From positions 3,090,001 through 3,154,000 of the forward strand of contig NZ_CP162488.1 in assembly GCF_041242975.1 (NCBI RefSeq): a DNA stretch of 64,000 nucleotides, read 5' to 3'. The stretch's first letter is position 1; every line of letters starts with the position of its first letter. The notes beneath the pieces were generated by a model. That model saw only the letters and a program-made list of their open reading frames with translations, was not told the origin of the DNA and ran no database searches. A program made the position numbers and the translations under genes. The stretch is from Xanthomonas sp. DAR 35659. Its GTDB lineage: Bacteria > Pseudomonadota > Gammaproteobacteria > Xanthomonadales > Xanthomonadaceae. Shown piece after piece: positions 8,016 through 18,749 of this stretch.

Positions 8016-8800
8016 GAGTGCTCCACAATACGGCCCGCGCCGCATTACTTTACCGAAACTATAGCTGACCACAACTTCAGAAAACCTTCCGGGGGCGAAA
8101 CCGGGCAGGCCAGCGATTCAAATATTTGATTTTATTAAATATTTTCGATTCTCCCGCCTTGCCGCAGCAACTGCCGTGGCGGACACCGGTCACCGTGAAC
8201 GAAGGCAGGCGCTCGGTCGCCGGTGCATTTGCAATGCCCAGCGTGACGCCCGGACACGCACCCCATGCCATCTGATGATGTCAGCGACATGCGAGGCAAG
8301 CATTGATCTTCGAGGTTGCGGCGCAACTCCCGCTGCGGGACATGGCCGGCTCGCACAGCATGCATTCGCGAGCGACCACCGCGCTGTCCGGAGGCGAGTG
8401 CTTCCACCCCACCACCCCCATCCCGGGGTTGCGTGCTTTCCCCTGACGGCTCTGGCCCGGCTCTCGGATCAGGGGCTACGCCACGCGTTCCTTGCGCGAT
8501 CTGCCAGGGTGCCGGTCAGCCCGGTCAGCGGTAGCGTCGAGTGTCGGACTTGCACAACGAACGCCTTGCGGCAGACAGGGAATCGCCGCAGCGGGGGTCA
8601 GACTCTCCCACCCTACTGCCACATCGCTCACCGGCAAAGCGGCAGGCGGTGACCGCACAGTCCGGACTTAGGCACGATGCCGCCGGTCATCCCGATCCAA
8701 CCCCAGCAACGCCCGCAACCGGCACAGCCACATTCCTTGGCCTGAGTTTGGCCTCAAGAACGTCAATTACCCATGGGTTTGCGTGGCGTTTGCTGAAACG
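8016..8800. other. Non-coding or decayed region next to tRNA-Gly
   Basis: About 800 bp with no recognised gene. It includes an AT-rich patch at 8117-8150 (AAATATTTGATTTTATTAAA), unusual in this GC-rich background. Frames here are open only because of GC content. The composition switch and the nearby integrase remnant point to a degraded island end. Confidence 0.4.
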
Positions 8801-8801
8801 C

Positions 8802-8825
8802 AAAAAGGAGCCGAAGCTCCTTTTT
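8802..8825. terminator. Terminator downstream of tRNA-Gly
   Basis: Perfect hairpin AAAAAGGAGC-CGAA-GCTCCTTTTT, able to act in both directions. On the minus strand it ends the uvrC-pgsA-tRNA-Gly transcript. Confidence 0.88.
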
Positions 8826-8869
8826 GTGTACGGCCTACAGACGTCACTGCAGGTCTGTAGATCACTATT

Positions 8870-8945
<76 letters not shown>

Positions 8946-8981
8946 TTGAGGCCGCGAATTCTACCGGGTACGCGCAGGCTG

Positions 8982-9617
8982 TCAACCGTTGCCTTCGATT
9001 TTCTTCGCGTTCTTTTCCGCCACCGCCGCGCGCTCGTCGGCGCGCAGGCTGGGCCAGGCCGCATGCAGGTACTGGATGCCCGACAACAGGGTCAGGATCG
9101 ACGCGATCGCCAGGGTCCAGTCGCCCACGTGGAAGATGAACGCACCCATCCACACGCTCTCCGGCGGCGCGCCGTCGGGCATCACCGAGTACAGCAGGCA
9201 CAGCAGCGCCACCATCTGCGCGGTGGTCTTGATCTTGCCGATCATCGCCACCCGCACCTTGGCGCGCTGGCCGATCTCGGCCATCCATTCGCGCAGCGCC
9301 GACACCGCGATCTCGCGGCCGACGATCACCGCCGCCCAGAACGCCATCCACGGCGTCGGGTGGCCCTGCACGATCAGGAACAGCGCCACCGCCACCATCA
9401 GCTTGTCCGCCACCGGATCCAGGAACGCGCCGAACGCGGAGTACTGGTGATAGCGCCGCGCCACCCAGCCGTCCAGCCAGTCGGTGAAGGCGGCCAAGCC
9501 GAAGATCGCCGCCGAGGCGAAGTTGGTCCAGGTGTACGGCAGATAGAACACCAGCACCAGCACGGGGATCATCAGGATCCGCAGCAGCGTGAGCCAGGTG
9601 GGGATGGTCAACTTCAT
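8982..9617 (-). CDS. pgsA: CDP-diacylglycerol--glycerol-3-phosphate 3-phosphatidyltransferase
   Basis: Makes phosphatidylglycerol phosphate from CDP-diacylglycerol and glycerol 3-phosphate in the inner membrane, the committed step to phosphatidylglycerol and cardiolipin. The 211-residue protein has the full CDP-alcohol phosphotransferase signature: D46, D49, G50, A53, R54, G63, D67 and D71 (starting DWLDGWVARR). Several membrane helices are visible (8-27, 33-45, 73-90, 160-180). It starts 10 nt after the uvrC stop, so uvrC and pgsA are one transcription unit that runs on to tRNA-Gly, an arrangement also known in E. coli. Confidence 0.96.
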   Translation of the reverse strand: MKLTIPTWLTLLRILMIPVLVLVFYLPYTWTNFASAAIFGLAAFTDWLDGWVARRYHQYSAFGAFLDPVADKLMVAVALFLIVQGHPTPWMAFWAAVIVGREIAVSALREWMAEIGQRAKVRVAMIGKIKTTAQMVALLCLLYSVMPDGAPPESVWMGAFIFHVGDWTLAIASILTLLSGIQYLHAAWPSLRADERAAVAEKNAKKIEGNG

Positions 9618-9626
9618 TGCGCTGCT

Positions 9627-11483
9627 CTACTCGCCTGCCGAATCGGGTACCGGCAGTCCGTGCAGGTTAGCGTAGATTCGCGCGGCCAGTGCGTCGTTGA
9701 TGCCCTCCACGCGCGCGATCTCCGCTTCGCCGGCGGCTTTCAGCCCGGCCAACCCGCCGAAATGCTTCAACAGGCTGGCGCGGCGGCGCGGGCCGATGCC
9801 GGGAATGTCCTCCAGCTTGCTGGTCATGCGCGCCTTCTGGCGCCGTCCGCGGTGGCCGGTGATGGCGAAACGGTGCGCCTCGTCACGCACCTGCTGAATG
9901 AACTGCAGCGCCGGCGAAGCCGCGCCGGGACGCAGTTCGCGCCCGTCCGGCATCACCAGCGTCTCGTGGCCGGCGCGGCGTTCGGCGCCCTTGGCCACGC
10001 CGATCACCAGGATGCCCTCCACGCCCAGGTCGGCGAGCGCGGCGTTGGCCTGCGCCAACTGCCCGGCGCCGCCGTCGATCAGCAGCACGTCGGGCAGCAC
10101 CACGTCGGCCTTGTCGCCTTCGGCGGCGCGGCGGAAGCGGCGTTCGATCGCCTGCCGCATCGCCGCGTAGTCGTCGCCCGGCTCGATGCCGCTGATGTTG
10201 TAGCGCCGGTACTGGCTGCGCACCGGGCCGCTGGCGTCGAACACCACGCAAGAAGCCACAGTGGCCTCGCCCATGGTGTGGCTGATGTCGAAACATTCGG
10301 CGCGCTTGACCGGCTCGGCCAGCCCCAGCATCTCGCGCAGCGCTTCGCTGCGCGCATGCTGCGCGTTGCGGCTGGTCAACTCGTTGGCCAGCGTGGCCTG
10401 CGCGTTGCGGCTGGCCAGTTCCAGGTAACCGGCGCGCTCGCCGCGCACGTTCCATTTCAACTGCACCTTGCGCTCGGCGGCCGAGGCCAGCGCCGCCTCG
10501 ATCAGCTCGGCGTCGGGGATCTCGCGGTCCAGCAGCACCTCGCGCGGCGGCGGCTGCTCGGCGTAGTACTGCGACACGAAGGCGCCCAGCACTTCGGCGG
10601 CGCTGTCCTCGCCGTTGGTCTTGGGGAAGAACGCGCGGGTACCGAGATTGCGGCCGTCGCGGAACGCCAGCAGCAGCACGCAGGCGTTGGCGCCCTGCAT
10701 CGCGCAGGCCAGCACGTCCAGGTCGGCGGCGCGGCCGTCCACGTACTGTCGGCTCTGCATGCTGCGCAGCGAGCCAAGCAGGTCGCGCAGGCGCGCGGCG
10801 CGTTCGAACTCCAGTTGTTCGCTGGCCGCCTGCATCGCCTGCACCAGCTCCTCGCCGAGCTGGTCGCTGCGCCCGTCCAGGAACATCGTCGCGCGGCGCA
10901 CCGATTCGGCGTAGTCGTCGGCCGCCACCAGCGCCACGCACGGCGCGCTGCAGCGGCCGATCTGGTACTGCAGGCACGGCCGCGAGCGGTTGCGGAACAC
11001 GCTGTCCTCGCAACTGCGCAGCTTGAACAGCTTGTGCATCAGGTTCAGCGTCTCGCGTACCGCGGTCACGCCCGGATACGGACCGAAGTAGCGACCGGGT
11101 ACCGCGCGCGGGCCGCGGTGCAGCGCGATGCGCGGCCACTCCTCGCGGGTCAGCAGCACGAACGGATAGCTCTTGTCGTCGCGCAGCGACACGTTGTAGC
11201 GCGGCGCCAGCGACTTGATCAGCTGGTTTTCCAGCAGCAGCGCCTCGCCCTCGCTGCGGGTCACGGTCACGTCCATGCGCGCGACCTGGGCCAGCATCGC
11301 CATGGTCCGCGCGTTCTTCGGCGAGGCGCTGAAATAGCTGGACACGCGCTTGCGCAGCGCGCCGGCCTTGCCGACGTACAGCAAGGTATCGTCGGCCGCG
11401 TACATGCGGTAGACGCCGGGTGCGGTGCTGAGGTTGGCGGCGAAGGCCTTGCCGTCGAACGCGGGGTGCGGGGTCGCGGTCAT
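9627..11483 (-). CDS. uvrC: Excinuclease ABC subunit C
   Basis: A 618-residue nuclease that makes both incisions in nucleotide excision repair after UvrAB locate damage. The N-terminal GIY-YIG-type domain is at about 18-95 (PGVYRMYAADDTLLYVGKAG). The cysteine cluster RPCLQYQIGRCSAPC is followed by a UVR domain (QLEFERAARLRDLLGSL) and the RNase H-like endonuclease (CFDISHTMGEATVASCVVFD; DEAHRFAITGHRGRR). Two C-terminal helix-hairpin-helix motifs follow (LEDIPGIGPRRRASLLKHFG). The ATG overlaps the stop of the upstream NHL gene in ATGA. Length is normal. Confidence 0.97.
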   Translation of the reverse strand: MTATPHPAFDGKAFAANLSTAPGVYRMYAADDTLLYVGKAGALRKRVSSYFSASPKNARTMAMLAQVARMDVTVTRSEGEALLLENQLIKSLAPRYNVSLRDDKSYPFVLLTREEWPRIALHRGPRAVPGRYFGPYPGVTAVRETLNLMHKLFKLRSCEDSVFRNRSRPCLQYQIGRCSAPCVALVAADDYAESVRRATMFLDGRSDQLGEELVQAMQAASEQLEFERAARLRDLLGSLRSMQSRQYVDGRAADLDVLACAMQGANACVLLLAFRDGRNLGTRAFFPKTNGEDSAAEVLGAFVSQYYAEQPPPREVLLDREIPDAELIEAALASAAERKVQLKWNVRGERAGYLELASRNAQATLANELTSRNAQHARSEALREMLGLAEPVKRAECFDISHTMGEATVASCVVFDASGPVRSQYRRYNISGIEPGDDYAAMRQAIERRFRRAAEGDKADVVLPDVLLIDGGAGQLAQANAALADLGVEGILVIGVAKGAERRAGHETLVMPDGRELRPGAASPALQFIQQVRDEAHRFAITGHRGRRQKARMTSKLEDIPGIGPRRRASLLKHFGGLAGLKAAGEAEIARVEGINDALAARIYANLHGLPVPDSAGE

Positions 11484-12901
11484 TCGTTGATCGGCACGTC
11501 GCTCAGTTCGCCGCTGGCGATGTCGTAGCGCAACACCGCGTGGGCGTCGGTCTCGGCGATCCATACCGCGCCGGCGCTCACCGCCAGCCCGGCCGGGCCG
11601 TGCAGGCGCCGCGGCAGGACCGTGGTCGACAGGTCGCCGCCACCCAGGCGCAGGCTGCGCAGGCTGCCGTTGCCGCTGTCGGCGATCCACAGCAGCGGCG
11701 CGTCCGGACTCAGCGCGATCGCCTGCGGGAACTGCAGCCGCGCGCGACTGCGCGGGCCGTCCTCGTTGCCGAAATCCCACGGGCCCTGCCCGCCGAGCAG
11801 GGTCTGCACCAGGTCGCCGCGCAGTTGCAGCGAGCGCACCGCCGAGCCCAGCGCATCGCACACGTACAGCGCCTGCTGCACCGCGGCCAGGCTGCACGGC
11901 TGCGCGAACGCGGCCAGGTGGCCGCTGCCGTCGCGTAGCTCCAGCACGCCCGCACCGGCACGCCAGCGCAGGCTGCGCGTACCCAGTTCGTAGCTCCAGA
12001 TGCGGTTGTCGCCAGCCATCGCGATATGCACCTGGTTGTCGGCCACCACCACGTCCTGCGGGTGGTTCAACGGCGCCTGTTGCGGCAGTTGCACCGGCCC
12101 CTCGACCGGCTCGCCGGCGCGGCCGTTGCCGCACAGGGTATCGACGTGGCCGTTGAGCAGGTTGATCCGGCGCAGCGCGTGGTTGCCGGTGTCGGCGACG
12201 TACAGCACGCCGCGCTCCAGTGCCAGGCCGCGCGGGCGGTGGAAGGCGGCTTCGCCGACGCCGCCATCGATGAAATCGGCGGTGCCCAGCCCGAACTGAC
12301 GCAGCACGCGGCCGCCGGTGGTGCATTCGAGGATCCGGTGATGGCCGCTGTCGGCGACGTACAGGCGATCCTCGGCCACGGCCAGGCCGACCGGGAAGCG
12401 CAGGGTCAGGCGCGGCTCGGGCTGGGTCTCGCGCGGCTGGCGCAGTTCCTCGTCCGGCGGCAACGTTTGCCCGGCGCACAGCGCGGCGAGCGCCCGGTCC
12501 AGATCGGCGCCGCCGGTGCCGACCAGCCGCTCGCGTTCCTGGCCGCCGGCGTCGATCAGCAGCAGCGTCGGCCAGGCCTGCACACCGAAACGCTGCCAGG
12601 CGGCCCAGTCGGCGTCGAGCAGGATCGGGGCCGACACGCCCTGGCTGCGCAGCAGCTTCAGCGCCCGCTGCGGTTCGCGCTCGCAGTCGAAGCGCGGCAC
12701 CTGCACCACGATCAATTGCAGGCGTCCGGGATTGCGTGCCTGCCACTGGCCGAGTTCGGCCAGGCGCTGCGCGCACCACGCCGAGGCGGCGTTGACGAAG
12801 GCTAGCACCAGCGCCCGGCCCTGCTGCTCGCGCAGCGTGGACGGCGCCGCGTTGAGCCAGAGACCGGACTGCGGCAGTTCCAGGGCGGCGATCGAGTTCA
12901 T
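11480..12901 (-). CDS. Thioredoxin-like fold plus NHL-repeat protein
   Basis: A 473-residue protein. Residues about 10-150 form a thioredoxin-like domain (ALVLAFVNAASAWCAQRLAE). It has a single Cys (WCAQR) instead of CxxC and a later WPTLLLID strand, so disulfide chemistry is doubtful. Residues about 170-470 contain NHL beta-propeller repeats: FPVGLAVAEDRLYVADSGHHRI, HRPRGLALERGVLYVADTGNHALR (both seen in part) and later blades ending in IADSGNGSLR. No signal peptide is seen. It overlaps uvrC and the phosphatase gene by 4 nt each (ATGA). Human NHLRC2 has the same two-domain plan; the bacterial role is unknown. Confidence 0.85.
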   Translation of the reverse strand: MNSIAALELPQSGLWLNAAPSTLREQQGRALVLAFVNAASAWCAQRLAELGQWQARNPGRLQLIVVQVPRFDCEREPQRALKLLRSQGVSAPILLDADWAAWQRFGVQAWPTLLLIDAGGQERERLVGTGGADLDRALAALCAGQTLPPDEELRQPRETQPEPRLTLRFPVGLAVAEDRLYVADSGHHRILECTTGGRVLRQFGLGTADFIDGGVGEAAFHRPRGLALERGVLYVADTGNHALRRINLLNGHVDTLCGNGRAGEPVEGPVQLPQQAPLNHPQDVVVADNQVHIAMAGDNRIWSYELGTRSLRWRAGAGVLELRDGSGHLAAFAQPCSLAAVQQALYVCDALGSAVRSLQLRGDLVQTLLGGQGPWDFGNEDGPRSRARLQFPQAIALSPDAPLLWIADSGNGSLRSLRLGGGDLSTTVLPRRLHGPAGLAVSAGAVWIAETDAHAVLRYDIASGELSDVPINE

Positions 12902-13382
12902 CGCTCGATTATGCCGGAGCCGCCGTCTAGGGAGAGTCGCGTCACGCTGCGCGCCGCGGCCTCGTCCACGAGGGCCCAGACCTCCTCGAATTGCGCGCTG
13001 CCGCCGGTGTAGGGATCGGGGATCTCGCGACGGCCCTCCATCCCGGCCCAGGGCAGCCACAGCGCGATCCGTTCGCGCGCGGCATCCGGCGCGCGCTGGC
13101 GCACATCGCGCAGGTTGGCCGCGTCGGCGCACAGGATCCAGTCGAACCCGGCGAAGTCGGCATCGCGCAGTTGCCGCGCGCGCAGCCCGGCGATGTCTAC
13201 GCCATGGCCGCGGGCGCAGGCGATGGCGCGCCGGTCCGGCGGCTCGCCGCGATGCCAGCCGCCGGTGCCGGCCGAATCCACCTGCACCTGGCCAGCCAGC
13301 GGCGAGCGCTCCAGATGATGGCGCAGCGCGCCCTCGGCCATCGGCGAGCGGCAGATGTTGCCCAGGCAGACGAGCAGCAGCT

Positions 13383-13386
<4 letters not shown>
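12898..13386 (-). CDS. Low-molecular-weight protein-tyrosine phosphatase
   Basis: A 162-residue cytosolic phosphatase. The catalytic loop is C7-L-G-N-I-C-R13-S14 (the C-X5-R signature, with nucleophile Cys7). The general-acid loop IPDPYTGG is near the C-terminus, also typical. In exopolysaccharide loci such enzymes (Wzb-like) act on tyrosine autokinases, but here the gene is embedded between kdsB and the NHL gene, with 4-nt ATGA overlaps on both sides, so the partner is not evident. Confidence 0.93.
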
Positions 13387-14156
<770 letters not shown>

Positions 14157-14236
14157 GCGGCGCCCGCGCCCGGGGTCATGGCTGAACGCTGGAACTCAGG
14201 AAACCGAAACATGCGTTGATCTTTCCTCATCACTTA

Positions 14237-14256
14237 TTGAGAATAGTTCGTATTCG
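14237..14256. promoter_or_regulatory. Putative Fur box
   Basis: TGAGAATAGTTCGTATTCGC contains the inverted repeat GAATA...TATTC and resembles the Fur consensus (GATAATGATAATCATTATC). It lies 93 bp before the start of the siderophore receptor and in the divergent interval shared with kdsB, so iron could influence both. Confidence 0.6.
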
Positions 14257-14348
14257 CTAACGCAACGGCAGCCAGCCATCCGCCGATGGCGCGCGCTGCC
14301 CACCACGTGGCGCGCCGCCGTTCCCTCCCATTCTATAGATCCCGCCCG

Positions 14349-16553
14349 ATGAACCTTCCCGTCCGTTCCGCCCGGCTCGCCGCACCGCCGGTTTGTGTCC
14401 CCGTCCATCGCCGCGCGCTGTGCCTGGCGCTCGCCGCCCTGCTGGCGCCGTTGGCCGCCAGCGCGGCCGACGCGGATGCGAGCACCGCCGACGCGGCCAC
14501 GACCGGCGACGCCGCGCCGACGCTGCTGGACAAGCTGCAAGTGGTCGCGCAGCGCAGCGACGGCTATACCCCGCCGGCCAGCGCCACCGGCACCGGCCTG
14601 GTGTTGAGCCCCCTGCAGACGCCGCAGTCGGTGAGCACGATCGGCCGCGAGCAGATGGACGATTTCGGCCTGGGCAACGCCAACGCGGTGCTGGCCCTGG
14701 CGACCGGCGTCAACGTGGAGAAGATCGAGACCGACCGCACCTACTACAACGCGCGCGGCTTCGACATCACCAATTTCCAGGTCGACGGGCTGGGCCTGCC
14801 GTTCACCAACGGTGGCGCCGAGGGCGACCTGGACACGGCGATGTACGAGCGCGTGGAGGTGCTGCGCGGCGCCAACGGCCTGCTGTCCTCGACAGGCAAC
14901 CCGTCGGCGACGGTCAACTTCGTGCGCAAGCGCCCGACCCAGGAACTGCAGGGCAGCGTCGGCGTCACCGCCGGCAGCTGGGACACGCGGCGCGTGGACG
15001 CCGACCTGGCCGGCAAGCTCAATCGCAGCGGCAGCGTGCGCGGGCGCATCGTCGCAGCCGGCCAGGACGGCGACAGCTACCTGGACCGCTATTCGCTGAA
15101 GAAGCGCAGCGTCTACGGCATCGTCGAAGCCGATCTGAGCGACAGCACCTTGCTCAGCGTCGGCGCCAGCTACCAGAAGAACGAACCCCACGGCGGCATG
15201 TGGGGCGCCCTGCCCCTGTACTACAGCGACGGCAGCGCCACCGACTACGCGCGCTCGACCAGCACCTCGGCCGACTGGTCGTACTGGAACAGCACCGACA
15301 AGCGCGCCTTCGTGGAACTGCAGCAGGCGCTGGGCGGCGGCTGGCAGCTCAAGGCCGCACTGAACTACCGCAAGCTGGAGTCGGACGGCAACCTGTTCTA
15401 CGCCTACGGCACGCCGGACCGCGCCACCGGGCTGGGGCTGTACTCCTATCCCTCGCGTTACTTCAGCCACGAGACCCAGAAGTACGCCGACCTCTACGCC
15501 AGCGGCCCGTTCGTCCTGGGCGGACGCGAGCACGAACTTGTGGCCGGCGTGAAGTGGGCCGGCATCGACGTCTCGCAGGTCTCCACCTACCCCGATTCCC
15601 GCGACACCAGCGCCTGGTTCGCGCTGCCCAGCCTGGAGAACTGGACCGGCGACATCGCCTTGCCGGCGTTCACCACCGCGCCGACCGGCGCGGAGTTCGA
15701 CATGATCCGCCGCAGCGCCTACGCCACCGCGCGCTGGAACCTGAGCGACGCGCTGAAGCTGATCACCGGCGTCAACCACACCCGGATCGAGAGCCGCGGC
15801 CAGAACTACGGCGTGCAGCACGCCTACGACGACAGCGAGACCACCCCGTTCGTCGGTGCGGTCTACACCTTCGATCCGAACTACGCGCTGTACGCCAGCT
15901 ATGCGGAGATCTTCAATCCGCAGACCGAACTGGACCGCAACCTGCGGGTGCTGGACCCGATCACCGGCAGCAACGCCGAACTGGGCATCAAGGGCCAGTG
16001 GCTGCAGCAGCGGGTCAACGCCTCGTTCGCGCTGTTCCGCGCCAAGCAGGACAACACCGCCGAAGCCGACACCTACGTCGGCACGCTGCAGACCTACAAG
16101 CCGGTGGACGCGACCTCCACCGGCTACGAGTTCGACCTCGCCGGCCGGCTCGGCGACCACTGGCAGCTCAACGCCGGCTACACCCAGCTGAGCCTCAAGG
16201 ACGATGCCGGCCGCAACGTGCGCACCTATGTGCCGCGCCGCACCTTCAAGCTCGCCACCACTTACACCGTCCCGCAGTGGGAAGCGCTGAAACTGGGCGC
16301 GACGCTGACCTGGCAAGGCGATATCTACCGCGATCAGCAAGCGCTGGATACCAGCGGCAACGAGATCTTCACCCGCCAGAACAGCTATGCGCTGCTCGGG
16401 CTGATGGCGCACTACGACTTCACCCCGCAGCTCAGCGCCACGCTCAACGTCTACAACGTCACCGACCGCAAGTACATCAACAGCCTGTACTGGGCGCAGG
16501 GCTACTACGGCGCACCCCGTAACACCGCCCTGTCGCTGACCTACAGGTTCTAG
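14349..16553 (+). CDS. TonB-dependent siderophore receptor (FhuE-like)
   Basis: A 734-residue outer-membrane receptor. The start ATG 14349 gives a signal peptide (basic to residue 18, hydrophobic CLALAALLAPLAASA). The mature N-terminus has a TonB-box-like LDKLQVVAQ. The plug has TPQSVSTIGREQM, NARGFDITNFQVDG and VEVLRGANGLLSSTGNPSATVN, close to FhuE/FpvA receptors for hydroxamate-type siderophores. The barrel ends in NVTDRKYINSLYWAQGYYG and a final Phe. Preceded by a likely Fur box. It is cargo of the segment inserted between kdsB and lpxK. The ligand is inferred only to class level. Confidence 0.93.
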   Translation: MNLPVRSARLAAPPVCVPVHRRALCLALAALLAPLAASAADADASTADAATTGDAAPTLLDKLQVVAQRSDGYTPPASATGTGLVLSPLQTPQSVSTIGREQMDDFGLGNANAVLALATGVNVEKIETDRTYYNARGFDITNFQVDGLGLPFTNGGAEGDLDTAMYERVEVLRGANGLLSSTGNPSATVNFVRKRPTQELQGSVGVTAGSWDTRRVDADLAGKLNRSGSVRGRIVAAGQDGDSYLDRYSLKKRSVYGIVEADLSDSTLLSVGASYQKNEPHGGMWGALPLYYSDGSATDYARSTSTSADWSYWNSTDKRAFVELQQALGGGWQLKAALNYRKLESDGNLFYAYGTPDRATGLGLYSYPSRYFSHETQKYADLYASGPFVLGGREHELVAGVKWAGIDVSQVSTYPDSRDTSAWFALPSLENWTGDIALPAFTTAPTGAEFDMIRRSAYATARWNLSDALKLITGVNHTRIESRGQNYGVQHAYDDSETTPFVGAVYTFDPNYALYASYAEIFNPQTELDRNLRVLDPITGSNAELGIKGQWLQQRVNASFALFRAKQDNTAEADTYVGTLQTYKPVDATSTGYEFDLAGRLGDHWQLNAGYTQLSLKDDAGRNVRTYVPRRTFKLATTYTVPQWEALKLGATLTWQGDIYRDQQALDTSGNEIFTRQNSYALLGLMAHYDFTPQLSATLNVYNVTDRKYINSLYWAQGYYGAPRNTALSLTYRF

Positions 16554-16933
16554 CGCAAGCGCCCTGGGGGACCGCGCCGCGGCAAGGCATCGCCGCGGCG
16601 CGTGGCGCGTGGCGCGGTCGCGCACGAGCACGATTGCGACACGTGCGCCGGCCGATGGCCGCCGCCTGTTCGCGCAGCGGCCGGACCCCGCCAACGGCGC
16701 AGGCGACATCGGCGCGGCCGTGCGCCGCGCGGCTCCATCGCAGGACGCGATATGCCACCGTCCCGCCTGCGCGCCGCCGGGTGCGCGGCTAGGTGTGATC
16801 TCTCAGCAGGTTGTTCATCCGGGCCGATCTGGACGATGGGGTTACTAGACCAACCCAGCAGCAGGAGCCCCGAATGAACGTGCATCTGCCAGGCGGGCGA
16901 AGTCAGTGCTCGTCATTCTCTCGGACCACGCGT
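16554..16933. other. Convergent intergenic region, no gene recognised
   Basis: About 380 bp between the convergent receptor and tail-sheath genes. The first part is rich in GCGC-type inverted repeats (GCCGCGGCAAGGCATCGCCGCGGC at 16574-16597, in part), which could terminate the receptor transcript although no T-run follows. Nothing else was recognised. Confidence 0.4.
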
Positions 16934-18535
16934 TTACCTTTCGACGGCTGCAGCGGTCGTCAGCACGATAGGCAGGGCAATGAACTCCGTTGGATAGATC
17001 GGCGCCAAGCCAATATCGACGTAGAGCCGGCCCTGCGCCTGTGCCTCCGCCGGATTGTTGGAGGCGTTGCAGATCACATTGAACGCTTCGCTCGGGTTTG
17101 ATCCGACCAATGCGCCCTCCCGCCATAGCGAGGTCAGGAATGCGTTGATCTCGCGGCTGACTGCTGCCCACAGCATCGAGTCACTTTTCTCGAACACCGT
17201 CCATTGATGGCTGATTTTCAGGCTTTGCTCGATATGGATGAACAGACGGCGGACAAGAACATACGTCCAGTCGCTTTCCAACGAGAGCGTGCGCGCGCCA
17301 TACACGACGTAGGCGTCGAGGAATTTTCGCAGCGCATTGATGCCATTTGGATTGAGTTCGTTTTGCTCGGCATCGCCCACTCTCGTCTCCAGATCGACAA
17401 CCGTCCGCATCGCGCCATTATGGATGCCTGCCGGAGATGTCCACACGCCGTTCTCGGCATCGCTGCGGACATAGCAGGCCAATACAGGACCTGAGGGCGG
17501 CATCGGCACCTTGCCGTTGTCGAAGGGACTGCGAATCCAGACCCACGGGTAGTACAGGGCGCCGTAGCTGGAGTTCAGCGGCTCGGCATGTGGGGTGCCG
17601 ACCTTGAATGCCAGCACATTCTGTATGTCCAGCCCGTAGGGCGGGTCGACCACATGGAACGTGATGGCCTGCTGCTCGCATTGCAGCAACGTCTGTCGCG
17701 CCCTCTGGCGCTGCTGTGCGATATCGCTATTGCCGGCGCTGTCGGCCATGCCGACCGTATCCGGGGTGGCCAGTAGGCCGATGCCCTGTATCTCCTTCAG
17801 CGTCTCCAGACCCGCCTGGAACGCCAACGTTCCATCATGGCCGCCGGCCAACGGGCTTGGCGGTGCGCCGACGCTGGTTGCGCGCCCGCTGGCCGGCACC
17901 CCGACACGGACGAACATCGACTGACTGTTGATGCGCTGTTGTGATTCCGGACCAAGATCCGCCAACTCAGTGAAGCTTTCCAGGATGTAATAAAGACAGT
18001 CGCCGAGCGTGACCTGCGCCAGTTGGTTGTGGTTCGCGTAGGCGCCAAGCAACTGTCTAGACAATCGCGCGGTCGCATTCGCGCCGGTCTCGTGGACGCG
18101 CGATGCGGGCAGAAGCACCTGCAAGTTCAATCGCAGCGGCTGCGCCGCGTCACCGGCAACGGAGTGACCGCCGCCGCTGTCGGTCAAATAGACGCATAGG
18201 CTGTTACCCCAGTCGCCGTTGCTGGCCGCCATCAACGTCGCACCAGCCAGTTCAAGCGTGGCGGGCGTACCGCCGCTGTCCTGCAGACGCACGACATGAC
18301 ATCGCTCGCCGCCTTCCTGGAAGAACGCATGCACGGCCCACGCGTTGAATGCTTGCCAGGCCAGGTGACCGAATTCACGGACGTAGGCAGCCCAACTCTC
18401 GATCAGGGTCGGGGTGTTGAACGCCCCACGTTCGGCCACCCCAACGAAGGCCGGGACGGAGGTCTCGGCGTGCAGGATGGTGCGCGAGGTCGGAATTTCA
18501 ACGATCGAGACGCCGGGGTACGGAAAGTTCTTCAC
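16934..18535 (-). CDS. Phage/eCIS-type contractile tail sheath protein, solitary
   Basis: A 533-residue protein. The start GTG 18535 has AAGGAG 7 nt upstream. The N-terminus (FPYPGVSIVEIPTSRTILHA then SVPAFVGVAERGAFNTPTLI) is the hallmark of contractile tail sheaths of phages, R-pyocins and extracellular injection systems. The C-terminal third has RKFLDAYVVYGARTL, YVLVRRLFIHIEQSLK and YVDIGLAPIYPTEFI, typical of the sheath C-terminal domain. No tube, baseplate, spike, ATPase or cap gene accompanies it. It may be an orphan from a lost particle, or supply sheath to a particle encoded elsewhere. The reading frame is intact. Confidence 0.88.
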   Translation of the reverse strand: MKNFPYPGVSIVEIPTSRTILHAETSVPAFVGVAERGAFNTPTLIESWAAYVREFGHLAWQAFNAWAVHAFFQEGGERCHVVRLQDSGGTPATLELAGATLMAASNGDWGNSLCVYLTDSGGGHSVAGDAAQPLRLNLQVLLPASRVHETGANATARLSRQLLGAYANHNQLAQVTLGDCLYYILESFTELADLGPESQQRINSQSMFVRVGVPASGRATSVGAPPSPLAGGHDGTLAFQAGLETLKEIQGIGLLATPDTVGMADSAGNSDIAQQRQRARQTLLQCEQQAITFHVVDPPYGLDIQNVLAFKVGTPHAEPLNSSYGALYYPWVWIRSPFDNGKVPMPPSGPVLACYVRSDAENGVWTSPAGIHNGAMRTVVDLETRVGDAEQNELNPNGINALRKFLDAYVVYGARTLSLESDWTYVLVRRLFIHIEQSLKISHQWTVFEKSDSMLWAAVSREINAFLTSLWREGALVGSNPSEAFNVICNASNNPAEAQAQGRLYVDIGLAPIYPTEFIALPIVLTTAAAVER

Positions 18536-18749
18536 GATCGGGCTCCTTGGCTGAAGGAAGGCGCTGGTGCGCCACATGTAGTTTCGACCATGCGCGCGAT
18601 GCCATTGCCGGGGAGCCATTCGGCGCTATCGTTGAGCCTGGCGCTGCGGGGTGCGTCCGAGAGGCTAGATCGTTTCGGTAGGGAATGCGAATCCTGCATC
18701 CGTTCCCTCTTCGCGATGCGGTGGGCACGATCGCTGCGAGTGCCCCACC

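Noticed and set aside
8117..8150. Replication origin or promoter in the AT-rich patch
   Set aside because: A single short AT-rich stretch without DnaA boxes, iterons or an adjacent gene start.
14196..16709. An 837-codon minus-strand open frame opposite the siderophore receptor
   Set aside because: Mirror of the receptor's codon pattern; no family signature, whereas the plus strand has plug and barrel motifs.
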